Shown: positions 10,230 through 20,160 of the stretch, piece after piece
How positions within the stretch are numbered: the first letter of the stretch is position 1
Layout: each line of letters begins with the position of its first letter
Source: Cyclostephanos tholiformis
Lineage: Eukaryota; Bacillariophyta; Thalassiosirophyceae; Thalassiosirales; Thalassiosiraceae
Assembly: GCA_036939975.1 (NCBI GenBank)
Contig: JALLPB010000071.1
Span: 1-42,103 of the forward strand
Reading direction: 5' to 3'
Length of the DNA stretch: 42,103 nucleotides
Notes under the pieces: generated by a model
What the model saw: the letters and a program-made list of their open reading frames with translations, nothing else
Database searches by the model: none
Told to the model about the DNA's origin: nothing
Made by a program: the position numbers and the translations under genes

Positions 10230-12591
10230 TTGCACCACACCCGAACAATGTGCGAGTACATAGATGACCTATTGGTCATAACTAGAGGTTCAATAGAGGA
10301 TCATATCTCTAAAATAGAGACAGTGCTTATCCAACTGCATGACACTGGACTAAAAGCAAATGCGGCTGAGTCATTTTTCTGTACCCATGAAATAGAATAT
10401 CTTAATTATATATTGACCAGAGAAGGGATCAAATCCCAATCAAAAAAGGTACAGGCAGTACTTGCACTTAATCTGTCCAACAATGTTAAGGAGCTAAGAA
10501 GCTTCATTGGAATGGTACAATATTACCGGGACATGTGGGCAAAGCGAAGTGAAATGCTTGCCCCTCTCTCAGATTTAGTGGGAGAGTGTGGAGAAACAAA
10601 AACCACAAGAAAAAACAAAATCAAGAAAAATCCTTGGCGGTGGGATCCGATTCATCAAAAGACATTTGACAATGTAAAGGCTACTATTGCCAAAAAAGTA
10701 GTCTTGGCTTATCCTAATTTCTCTAAACCATTTGAGATCTACACTGATACATCCACATTACAATTGGGAGCAGTGATAACTCAGGATAATCGGCCAATCA
10801 CATTCTCCAGCAGGAAAACTTTCCATAATGCAATCAAAATACAGTGTGACAGAAATTGAACTCTTAGCCATAGTGGAAACACTTAAAGAGTTCAAAGGCA
10901 TGCTGTGGGGGCAGTCAATCATAGTCTCTACAGACTATTAAAATCTCACATGAGATGCATTACCATTTTTGCTGGGGCATAAGCAACACCAGAACAGCAA
11001 AGTGCAAAGGTCTAAAATGGCCAACTGTGCTTTCCTGCCAACTCATGGTCATTTTTTGTTTGGAAAAAGGGCTGTGATAAGTTTCATGAGTCGATCCAAG
11101 TACATAAAAAATGCAAAATTTTGTACCGAATCTAATGGTTGCATCGGGGGTTTCTGAAAATGACCCCAATGCATTGCAATTTAATTCCTCCTATTTTTAT
11201 TTTTGGACTAATTTAGATAGATCTGGTTAGATTTTTGGTTTTTTTAGTTAGTGTTGCTTATGCCCCTGCATTGCTTATGCCCTTGCAAAAACAGTAGGCT
11301 TGACTTCTGACAGAGTGTACTGATGGAGGTTGCTGTTGGAAGAATATGCTCCAGAAATCATCTATATTAAGGAGATACATAGTACAGTCGCTGATAATGC
11401 TATATCATGATTGGAATACAATCCCTCACTGAACTTGACAAATGAGTATGCTCATGCCACAGTGCGAGTACCTACTGCCGAGCCGAGCACGAATCCCAAG
11501 AGATGGAAGACGTTTTCAAAAACTGGCACAGCTATAGCAAATGCCATGCCACAACAAACACAGATGTGATCCAGTTGGACACCATGTTTGCAAATCACAG
11601 TGAGGAAAATGAAATATACCCTCTAACAACTGCAGAAATTGCAGAAGCCCAACGGGCCAATGCAGCTTATAAACACATCTTTATGCACAATGCAGTTATT
11701 GATCAAGGACTGGAGATCAAACTCATTGAGAACACCTTTATGTGTCTGCAAAGATGGTCAGCTAGTAATACCTAAGCCACTCCAAATACAAGCAGTTATG
11801 TGATATCATCACTATCTGCAACATCCTGGACACACTCATCTAGAAGAGATGATGAATGCTGCGATGTACTGGAAAGGTATGCATATCACAATCCGGTCAA
11901 TTACAAAGTCCTGCAAAACTTGCCAAGTAAATAAAGGACAAAGTTACAAATACGGACACCTCCCGGCTAAACTCGTCATAAGCACCCCCTGGGAATGCTT
12001 ATGTGTTGACCTTATAGATCCATACACTATTAAAGGCAAAGATGGCTTGCCAATAGACTTTATGGCTCTCACCATGATAGACCCTGCCTCCAGCTGGTTC
12101 AAAATCATAGAGCTTCCCTTAGTCAAATGCCTACAGACAATGAACGTCAATGGCAAGGAGCTGTTAGAATCAGAAGAGATCTTTGATAAGAGTTTCAATA
12201 GAATAGCAAAACTAGTAAATAAAACCTGGTTGAGTAGATATCCACAATGTTAATATTTGATATACGACAATGGATCCGAGTTCAAATTGCATTTTGAACA
12301 CCTATGTGAATCATATGGTATAAAGCATAAGCCAACCATGGTCAAGAACCCACAAGTGAATGCAATATTGGAACAAGTGCATCAAATTGTCAGACGAATG
12401 CTATGCACCTTGGAACTAGACTTGGCTGATTCCATTTCCCCCGATGATGTCAATCTCTTTTTAGACAACGAAGCTTGGGCCATTTGCAGTACTTATCATA
12501 CAGTACTTAAAGCCTCACCAGGCACAGCCATCTTTGGACGAGATATGCTCTTCGGCATTCCATTTGTGGCTAACTGGTATAATTTGGAGAA
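10230..12591 (+). mobile_element. decayed Ty3/gypsy retrotransposon pol fragment
   Basis: The order is reverse transcriptase, RNase H, integrase, as in Ty3/gypsy pol. The fragment starts just before the YIDDLL catalytic motif (about 10257), so the upstream RT palm, protease and gag are missing. RNase H begins with FEIYTDTSTLQLGA (about 10735) and continues through a frameshift near 10855 (SVTEIELLA, then STDY). A MITE then interrupts it, and RNase H homology resumes about 11292. Integrase shows an HPGH/CKTCQ zinc-binding region (about 11820-11930), a DLIDPYT first catalytic Asp, YDNGSEF second Asp and NPQVNAILEQVH Glu region. Multiple stops and frame changes occur throughout, so it is inactive. 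The integrase is cut off at 12592 by the Mutator-like element. No LTR is visible in the window. Breaks are only described here. Confidence 0.8.
10966..11291. mobile_element. 326-bp MITE-like insertion with terminal inverted repeats
   Basis: The left end (10966-10987) and right end (11271-11291) form inverted repeats of the form TTTTTGC-NN-GGGCATAAGCAA, matching at 19 of 21 positions by eye. The right end carries a second inner copy (11251-11270) that pairs with the left repeat at 19 of 20 positions. The insert sits in the RNase H region of the gypsy fragment, and gypsy homology resumes on the far side. There is no coding capacity beyond chance ORFs, so it is a non-autonomous element. I could not identify a clear target-site duplication, and the superfamily is unknown. 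Confidence 0.75.
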
Positions 12592-12676
12592 GGGAAAATA
12601 GTCAAAAAACAGTCACCTGGCGTTTTGGTAATTTTTAATATCGTGCCAACGATTTTTACTTTCCAATAACATCACC
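12592..12676 (+). repeat. left terminal inverted repeat of the MULE
   Basis: It begins GGGAAAATAGTCAAAAAAC and pairs with 16470-16554 in inverted orientation, with about four substitutions and no gaps. The integrase ORF of the older gypsy copy runs into it and stops at the TAG inside the repeat. Confidence 0.85.
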
Positions 12677-13147
12677 GATATGGCTCACAATGCGGCGTGT
12701 CAGTATAATTCGCAAATCTCTACCCATCGCTTCAAATGGACTTTTTAAATATCACACCGATCGCCAAAAACTGATTTGGACTTTCAAATAACATCACCTA
12801 TTGATTTTGGACTTTTAAAATATCACACCTGACAGTTATGTAAATTCTAAATGTCACACTCAAGTATTATGATAATTCTAAATATCTCACCGCAATCAGG
12901 TAGTTATTCACTGCGTTGATACTCAATTCGTTATATCACACCTAAACTTCTGTGTAATTTAAAATATCACACCTGATACATATTAATAATTTGGTTAGCA
13001 TCACTTTCGGAGTTAAATTCCTGATATCACACCTAAGCTTCGTTGTAATGCGAAATATCACACCTGTTGCATAGTATTATTTGTTTAACATCACCTAAGT
13101 ATATCGAAAACCTAAATATCTAATATGGACTGATTCGTCACCCAATC
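12677..13147 (+). repeat. left subterminal array of ATCACACC motifs
   Basis: This non-coding 471-bp segment contains about ten spaced copies of a motif close to AAATATCACACCTGA, roughly every 30-45 bp. Examples lie near 12750, 12822, 12963, 13023 and 13053, with variants such as AACATCACC. Similar subterminal arrays in other transposons bind transposase; that role here is inference. Confidence 0.7.
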
Positions 13148-16039
13148 TCAAAGATCACCTTCCAGCCCATGAATATCCACAAAGTCGTCCTCATCGTTTA
13201 CTGCTTCTTGTGGTTCTCCTTCCAATGCGCTCTCTAAGTTGCGGTTGATTGGATTTTTCCAGCACTGCTCTGTGTTGTGATTCCACTTCTCACAGATCTT
13301 GCAGTACATCTTCTTCTGACGCTTCCTCTTCTTAGAAGAGGATAACTGGATGTGGTCCATGACTGTCAAATGTTTGTCATTCTTCTTTGGGCGGCCAGGC
13401 TTCTTCCCCGTGGACCAGTCCGGGCAGTATCGTAGGCGCTCGTCTTTCAAGGTGGTGTTCATGAGCTTGACCTGTGCCATTGTGATGTCAGTGTTGCACA
13501 TCACTTCAATTGGGTACTGGCGTCTCCACTGCTCAGTTGACCAAAAGAACGGCATGATACCTGTCCTGGTGAGGTCTGGAATTGTGGATGACTTGACAAT
13601 GACAACCATATGCTTGCAGGGCACACCGTCTCTTGCAGGAATCCCACAAGTACACGTGCCAAAGTATGAACCCATGTATGCCACCTTTGGAATCCTCACC
13701 TCGTATTCCGTAGCAGTAACAAGATTCTTGCGAACCAATCCAATGTGGTGAGTTTCGTCCTCTTGCATGGACAACCTGAATTCAATTAAGCGGACAGAAT
13801 CAAATACATCCCTCATGATGTCCATCCCCTTTGGAGTAAGAGGCTGATCCCAATTCCATGCCTTCTCCTTCCCTGCATTGAACCTATCACCCTCAAGCTT
13901 TAGTAACAGTAGGCTTGCATTGAGGATGTCTACTGCAGTCTTCATCCGAACAAGCTGCTTGTTGGCTCTGTTCATGGATTCCACGCCCGACGATGCTGAC
14001 TTTCCATACATACAGATTCCTGGGCCCATGGCACAACGAGCAGCAGGATACTGTTTTGTGTCATCAATCTTGGTGAGGTAGTGTCGATCAGTAGGGTGCA
14101 GCTCATCCAAGAACCTGTTTGACTCTGCTCGAAGGATGGTCATATTGGGGCAGCTTGATAGCTTGTTGTAAAGCCACAGAGCAGTCCCCGGTTTCTTGCC
14201 ACTGCCACCCCCACACTTGGTAATGATATTCTGGCGTCTGTGGAAGGCACAGTGGAAGTTGTGGGCTTGTGGAATGCAATTTTGGATGGCGTTAATGGAT
14301 CCCTTGTCTTGATCGGTGAGAATCGTCACCTGGGGTCGGTTGATTGTTGGATGCTCTCTTGCCATGAAGCTGCAGAAAAGCATCCAATTCTTGGTGTCTT
14401 CGTTCCCAAAAAGGATTGCATACGCAACATTTGCCATGTTGCCATTCGCTGTGCTTGTGTAAGCAGAGAACAGTGTATACTTCCCAAACGAGGTGTGAGC
14501 GGCATCAGCTTGTACAACTTCCTGTGTCGTAGGAAACATATGCTTGGCGTTCGAAGGTACAACAAGGATCCCACTGAGGAACTTCGATTCAAGCGGTCCG
14601 CCCTCAATGCCAAGGGAGTTTGCAAGCATGACTCCATTCTTCCTCTTCCATTCCAGCCAGAATTGTTTCCTAGCATCAGCATCGTCAAGCGCAGGTAGCT
14701 TGTTTCGCTTGCGGTACTCAACCTCTTCTTGTAACACTACCATGTTGATGTTGGCCAGTGTTTCCTTGCGGGTAGTGAACACAAGCTCAACAATATGACC
14801 CTGCTTTCGCATCTCTTCAGCAACCTTCTCCGCATGCATCACATTCTCTTCCGCTTTCCCAAAGATGTCCCTCTTAGCTGCGTCCCTCGCATCCTGAACA
14901 AGGGCATTTGTGATGGAATAATCTTTAGCATATGGACGGATAAGATTACGAAGGGTCTCGTAGTCTACCCCCGGATTCTTCTCAACTGCCGATCGAATGA
15001 TTGGTACAACCCAAAGGTGGGAAAGTGGTGTCTTTGAAGGAGGAGTAGGGAGGCTCTCATAACTCCTCAAGTCTTCTTTAGGAATGCTGTTCACGTCATC
15101 CCCCTCACGGCAAACAGCAGCCGTGCATGTCCAGCCATATCCCTCTCGAAAGTAACCAGAAACAAAGAAATTCTTCCCAATAACCTTCATTTGCATATGG
15201 TCGGACCGCAGAGATCGCACCGAAATGTTCCGTAGAATAGCCTCCTCTGCAATTCTAATCCAGAAGATCTCCTTCGTTGGAAACATGTGCCCATCCGATA
15301 AACGATGGGCCTCAACCTCTGTCATCATCCGTAGAGTATCTGTTGTTATCCCCCTGTTCGCACGAGGGGGTGATCCGATCGGATTTGCCTTTATCCTTAT
15401 TTTTCTCTCAGCATCAGTCCACTTCTTCCGCTTCTTTCGATCAGCCTCCCTTATCTTACCGGCTTCTTCCTCCGTCATCCCAGTTGTGTCAGTTTTTTGA
15501 GGACCACCGCTCAAATAATTACGAGGAGTTTTATTCTTCGGAAACAACGAACGTCCCTCATCATCAGATTCCACATCGATGTCAACAAAATCATCGTCAT
15601 CGTCATCATCACCACCTTCATCTTCCGAAAGATCAGCACGGTAATCATCATCCTCATCGTCGTCACTTTCCAAATCATCGTCACTTCCCAAATGCCCGTA
15701 TTTTTGTTGATAGATTGGGTTCGAAGCCGATGGAGCAACATCCTTTGAGAGATCATTCACGTTCGACGCCGATGCAGCAACATCCTTCGTGAGATCATTC
15801 ACTCCACTTCGAACTACCTTCCCCCTCTTCCAGTGAGTATAGTTGGCGTTTTTCTTTGGAGTACCCGGACTGCCTGACGAAGTAGGAACGTTGTTTTCTT
15901 CCGACGATTTTTTCCCCGACCGCAGCACTCTCTGCACATTGACAGAAACACCCCTAACGCCAGACTCGTTGGGTAAATGTGTTGCGGTTTCTTCAGGCTT
16001 CTTACCCCTATTTGATCGGCGTAATGGGACAGATGACAT
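13148..16039 (-). CDS. MULE transposase with SWIM finger, AT-hook-like motif and zinc knuckle
   Basis: An intronless 963-aa ORF from the first ATG (MSSVPLRRSNRGKK). The predicted catalytic triad is Asp about 512 (VVQADAAHTSFG), Asp about 576 (ILTDQDKG) and Glu about 687 (SGVESMNRANK), the usual MULE DDE spacing. A SWIM zinc finger follows (CTC, nine residues, CKH, about 796-810), then a GRPKK AT-hook-like patch (about 882) and a CCHC knuckle (CKIC-x4-H-x4-C, about 913-926). The N-terminal third is charged and low complexity, with a duplicated 14-residue block (VNDLTKDVAASASN / VNDLSKDVAPSASN) and Asp/Glu runs. MULE transposases cut and paste DNA between long inverted repeats; this gene lies inside such a pair. 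No frameshift or premature stop is visible, so the element may be autonomous (inference). A TTG five codons upstream is less likely as start. Confidence 0.88.
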   Translation of the reverse strand: MSSVPLRRSNRGKKPEETATHLPNESGVRGVSVNVQRVLRSGKKSSEENNVPTSSGSPGTPKKNANYTHWKRGKVVRSGVNDLTKDVAASASNVNDLSKDVAPSASNPIYQQKYGHLGSDDDLESDDDEDDDYRADLSEDEGGDDDDDDDFVDIDVESDDEGRSLFPKNKTPRNYLSGGPQKTDTTGMTEEEAGKIREADRKKRKKWTDAERKIRIKANPIGSPPRANRGITTDTLRMMTEVEAHRLSDGHMFPTKEIFWIRIAEEAILRNISVRSLRSDHMQMKVIGKNFFVSGYFREGYGWTCTAAVCREGDDVNSIPKEDLRSYESLPTPPSKTPLSHLWVVPIIRSAVEKNPGVDYETLRNLIRPYAKDYSITNALVQDARDAAKRDIFGKAEENVMHAEKVAEEMRKQGHIVELVFTTRKETLANINMVVLQEEVEYRKRNKLPALDDADARKQFWLEWKRKNGVMLANSLGIEGGPLESKFLSGILVVPSNAKHMFPTTQEVVQADAAHTSFGKYTLFSAYTSTANGNMANVAYAILFGNEDTKNWMLFCSFMAREHPTINRPQVTILTDQDKGSINAIQNCIPQAHNFHCAFHRRQNIITKCGGGSGKKPGTALWLYNKLSSCPNMTILRAESNRFLDELHPTDRHYLTKIDDTKQYPAARCAMGPGICMYGKSASSGVESMNRANKQLVRMKTAVDILNASLLLLKLEGDRFNAGKEKAWNWDQPLTPKGMDIMRDVFDSVRLIEFRLSMQEDETHHIGLVRKNLVTATEYEVRIPKVAYMGSYFGTCTCGIPARDGVPCKHMVVIVKSSTIPDLTRTGIMPFFWSTEQWRRQYPIEVMCNTDITMAQVKLMNTTLKDERLRYCPDWSTGKKPGRPKKNDKHLTVMDHIQLSSSKKRKRQKKMYCKICEKWNHNTEQCWKNPINRNLESALEGEPQEAVNDEDDFVDIHGLEGDL

Positions 16040-16469
16040 CGTTCGAATCAGCAAGTGGAGTTAATCAATTGTTTGAGCAGCGCAGTGTGTGTTTTGGAAA
16101 TGCCAATAAAGCACAAACTCCTTAAGACACTGGGGCAGGTGTGATATATAGAAAAGCCACAAAGATAACACTGGGGCAGGTGTGATATATAGAAAAGCCA
16201 CAAACATAAAGGTGATCAGAAGGAGTCCTCGCCAAATCAAAATCGAAATCAGAAAAAAATGGGCAAGGTGAGAAAACCGGTTCCTGGTGAGAGGAATAGA
16301 AAATACATAACGTTAAGTGACTGCCAAACGAAACTTAAATACAATAGGTGTGTCTATTTAAATCTTTACAAATGTCAGGTGTGATATTTTAAAATTAAAT
16401 TTCTTTCAGGTGTGATATTTTAAAAACCCAATTCTGTCAGGTGAGATATTTAGAATTATCAAAATGTAT
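16040..16469 (-). repeat. right subterminal array of AGGTGTGATAT motifs
   Basis: Five or six copies of AGGTGTGATAT, the reverse complement of the left-side motif, lie near 16138, 16179, 16378, 16409 and 16439, with a weaker one near 16347. The two outer groups of copies run directly into the right terminal repeat. The region is also the 5' flank of the transposase gene, so transposase might autoregulate (inference). Confidence 0.7.
16127..16208. repeat. 41-bp tandem duplication upstream of the MULE transposase
   Basis: Two adjacent 41-bp units start at 16127 and 16168 and differ by one base (aagata versus aacata at the end). Each carries one copy of the subterminal motif (ggcaggtgtgatata). 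They lie just upstream of the transposase start, within the right subterminal array, and may be regulatory or transposase-binding (inference). Confidence 0.9.
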
Positions 16470-16554
16470 GGTGATGTTTTTGGAAAGTAAAAATCGTTGG
16501 CACGATATTAAAAATAACCACATCGCCAGGTGACTGTTTTTTGACTATTTTCCC
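16470..16554 (-). repeat. right terminal inverted repeat of the MULE
   Basis: The reverse complement begins GGGAAAATAGTCAAAAAAC and matches the left repeat along 85 bp. The base just outside (16555, T) also pairs with the base outside the left repeat, so the true repeat may be 86 bp. The flank beyond is an A-rich run. Confidence 0.85.
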
Positions 16555-16812
16555 TAAAAAAAAATACAATACAGCTTCCCTGTGAGCTCCTCTCTCTATT
16601 GGCCATATTATTTTGGGCCGTGGTTGGAAGTTAGAGGACGGTTGTTCGATCCGTTCCACTCTAAAATCGCCGCGAGCTTCCAACGGTTATTCACGATCGG
16701 CGGTGCGACGAGCGCGTGAGGAGCTAGGTCAGTCGCGAGAGGCAGAGCCGATCCCCCAACGGACGTCACCGTAACGATATTGAGCCCCGCCACGTCCGCC
16801 CTCCTCGCGGAC

Positions 16813-19800
16813 ATGAGCATGACCATCGCATCGGGACGATGCGCGGCCCCGGCGGACGTCGACGGCGGAGCCGGGTCCATCGGAGGACGTAGTCGTCGTG
16901 GCCTTCGCATCGCGGGACACAACGAGGCCGCATATTTCCGCGATCACGACGAGTTCGTATCGAATGCCATATCGTCGTACGCACGCGCGCGCCACCGATC
17001 GGGCCATCCGTCGTTGCCGGATTACTCGAATATGGACTCCGCGGGAAGGGAGGCCGCGATGGCGGACGTCGATGGACTCCTCGCGCGATTGTCATCGCGT
17101 GCGCTCCTCGCGTCGTCGAATGCGACGACGCGTATGAACGACGTCCGCGAGGGGGGGGCGCTCATGGACGACGCCAACGACGACACGACGCTGGGGGCGG
17201 AGGGGGAGGAGGACGACGACGGGGAATGCCGCATCCGCTCCTCCTCCGCGTCATCGTTGGATTGTACCGCCAATGACGACACGACGACATTGGGGGACGA
17301 TCCATCCGCGTCGCTCCCGATCGACGCGATGACGGATGCGACGACTCTGGGAGGACGGGGCGACGATTCCCGCGTCCTATCCGTCTCGGGACGGCGATCC
17401 ACCTCGCTCCTGATCGACGAGAGCGCAATCCTGCTATCCGACGACGACGACGAGAACGACGATGATGTCGGAGGCCATCCCCCGGTCGACGAGGACATCG
17501 AACGGGCGAGGAATAATGCCAAATCGAGCGGGGCGATGACCCCCCCCCCTCCCTCTCGTGACATACGCGTCCCGTCGAAACGACTCGCGTCCAACTCCGG
17601 AAAGCGTGGCATGAGGGCGCGTCACAGGGGAGTGGGCGACGACGGTCGAGATAACGACGATGACGACGACGATGGCGTACACGATTCTTTCCTCGCGGAT
17701 GGATCCTTCCCGCACGATACGGATGACTGCGATTCGTTTGGGTTCGGCGCGAGTCCGATACAACGACGATTCTCGGTGGACGCGTCCTATTATTATTCCC
17801 ACCCCTCCTTTCGTGATGATGACGGGGGGGTAGGGGGGGGCAATCGATCGAACGCTTCGTCGCATCAATGCAAGGATGACGACAATGACGCGGACAAGGA
17901 AGCCGATCACGACAGCGGTGGGAGTAGCAGTCGATTCTTGGCACTCGACAATGACGACAATAACGTGTCTTTTGGTGTTGGTATGGCCGATTGCTGCAAA
18001 GAGAACGCCGACCAAGACGATGATGACGGCCTTGGCAGCGATGAGGAGCTCGTCGATAATCGAAAAGGAGAGGAATTTCCCGCCTCACAATGGGACGCCT
18101 TCCACTCCGCCAACGCGGAGCTGACGTCTTCTCAATCGGATAGAGATGGTGGGGGGGGAGAATCACCAGCACGGCGCAGGGCCATACGATTTGATAGCGT
18201 CTCTCAGCGGACGATGTCGAAGCAGTCACAACGAGCAAGTCGACGAGGATGCGATCGGACAAATGGGGTGGCGGTCAGTATGATAGAACTTGGAATGCAT
18301 GATAATGACGAAAAGATACGATCTAATAAGGAGGAGGACGTAGACGACAAGGAGAAGGATGTAGATGAAGATGATCCGATACAAACGGTGCGGAATCGAT
18401 GCCGACGAGCTAAGGCTATGGATGAACTAGGTATGGATTCGCTCGAGGAAATAGCCCCGAGCGACATTAGACTCCGCGATGGCGTGAACTGGAAACTGGA
18501 CCCCCTGCGTTGTCGTCAAGAAAAAAATACGACTTCATCGAAAAATAAGCCCAAATCATCGAAGGCGACAAAGGCCATCGGCGCATCAAAACAAAGAGGT
18601 AAAAGAAGCACAAATTCGGTGGCTGACCACACTGCCGCTATTGACGTTGCCCGTGATTCCAGTTGCGAATCGGACAGCTCTCTTCCTGACTCCGAACCCC
18701 CTTTCAGAGATCCAATAACAGACTTTCCCAGTCGCGTCGCTGCACGTTTAAATGCTGGCCTGGGCTTCTTGGTCGAAAGAGAAGCAAGGGTACAGGCAGG
18801 CCCGGAAAACGACGATTGCGAATACTCATCAGCGGCTCTTCTTTCGATGACGATTCGTCAAATTATATCCGTCGCTTCCAAGCTCTTGATTCAAACTAGG
18901 AAACCCACGCGGAAACACCAGCGCGCCATAAACGGGCCATCGTCCTCCAAACGTCTCACTCCATCATCCAATGCACCTCCAAAAGACTATGATTTTCTTG
19001 CGGGCGGGACTCTAATTGTTTGTCGTGCGAAGGAGGATATTGACCAGTGGGAGGTCGCCTTGCGTGAACATACCTCGCTTTCTGTATTGAGTAAGTGATG
19101 AGGCGTTGGCCTTAGAGTGGCGGTTTTCTATTGGTGCATTGCAGTGATATCAACTATCACAAACAACTCATCAAACATTTGTCGTCAATATCAAATCCTA
19201 GACCACGCGGAAATGCAATCAGGTCTTCGCAAGCTCGCGAACATTGCTGGGAAATGTGCTGGCTTCGACGTTGTGCTCACCACATATGACAGCATAAGAA
19301 CTAAAGAGGCAACGATTCCTGTGGATTCAATGGGACGTGCTATCCTCCGTGGAAGTGTTTCAATGAGCAACGAGGATGACGGATGGTTAACTTCTAGAGG
19401 TTCGGGGACACAGTCTGGACCGTCGGCTCCGCAGAAATGTCTTCAATTGAGTGCTCTCCATCGATTATCTTGGTTCAGGGTGATTTTCGTTGACATTTTA
19501 GGGCCGAAAGGTGGTGACATTTGATTCGTTTTTTTTTATGTTTGTTAAGTCTTTGCGCCCAGTCTCCTCTAATGTCAGATGTTCTCGATTACGATTTAGG
19601 TTTTTTGACCAAGCCAGGAACAGCCAGACTTCAAGCTGCAGTGGCTATTAAATCAAAATCAAGGTATGGTACGGTTTGCACAAGGCTGTCGGAAAGTTCG
19701 ATGTAAGCGAAGTCTATCTTTCTGACCTTTATTGTTAATTCCGTGAATTCACAGGCAAGCCTTCTTTGAAAAGAAGGAACAGGACCTGACAAGCAAGGCA

Positions 19801-20076
19801 GAAACAAAATTTTTGGACGATCGTAAACAGTTACGGTAAGTGACATCAATTAATTACACTGTATCTACTTCTTAAGAAAAGTGGTTTCGATTCTCACTGA
19901 ATTTGTTTCTCACGAACCGTTCATACAGATCACTTATCAATATACTTCATCTACCGGACAGCATAAAATTGGATAAATTTATTGGTGCACACATTCTTGA
20001 TGTAAGCGAAGCTGGTCGGACCAAAGAATTAGAGCTTGATTCGGCTTCCAGCGATTCTGACGTGTCAGAGAATTGA
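16813..20076 (+). CDS. acidic protein with degenerate SNF2-like ATPase region
   Basis: Exons 16813-19090, 19145-19510, 19600-19663, 19755-19835 and 19929-20076 give 978 aa. Introns are 54, 89, 91 and 93 nt and all phases fit. Residues 1 to about 620 are low-complexity Asp/Ser-rich. The C-terminal part shows SNF2-like pieces: GGTLIVCRAKEDIDQWE (motif Ia position), DVVLTTYDSIRTKE (about 801-814) and WFRVIFVDILG (about 869-879, where DEAH-type residues are expected), then TARLQAAVAIKSKSR. The Walker A segment is not recognisable; SAALLSMTIRQII sits where GLGKT-type residues would be. There is no second helicase lobe before the stop. If the relation is right, it is a catalytically dead, shortened SNF2 relative, perhaps a chromatin adaptor. 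An upstream in-frame TTG at 16780 is less likely as start, and unseen 5' exons are possible. Converges with the next gene, 84 nt between stops. Confidence 0.6.
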
Positions 20077-20160
20077 AAAATGAATCATGTTCGAGAAAGT
20101 TGCAGCGCCGCTGACATGAGCCGCAGCATAAACCTGTGTCGTGATTTACGCAAAAGAGCT

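Larger units (their letters stand above)
12592..16554 (-). mobile_element. complete-looking Mutator-like element (MULE)
   Basis: The element spans 3963 bp, bounded by 85-bp inverted repeats (12592-12676 and 16470-16554) that differ at about four positions by eye. It encodes one long intact transposase on the minus strand. Between each terminal repeat and the gene lie arrays of a YATCACACC-type motif. It interrupts the integrase ORF of the gypsy fragment on the left. The right flank has no recognisable gypsy sequence and I see no 8-11 bp target duplication, so one side was probably rearranged after insertion, or the duplication has decayed. Intact ORF and near-identical ends suggest it is much younger than its neighbours. 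Confidence 0.8.

Noticed and set aside
10202..12591. Long terminal repeats for the gypsy fragment
   Set aside because: No pair of long direct repeats is visible around the pol fragment; both ends appear to be lost.
13350..15792. Plus-strand ORFs inside the Mutator element
   Set aside because: Antisense to the intact transposase, with no recognisable domain.
12583..16564. Target-site duplication flanking the Mutator element
   Set aside because: Nine-base flanks on the two sides do not match in any register I tried.
17022..18262. Long minus-strand ORFs (366, 196 and 193 codons) inside the SNF2-like first exon
   Set aside because: They are antisense shadows of GAC/GAT-rich coding sequence, giving Arg/Ser/Val-rich low-complexity peptides with no motifs.
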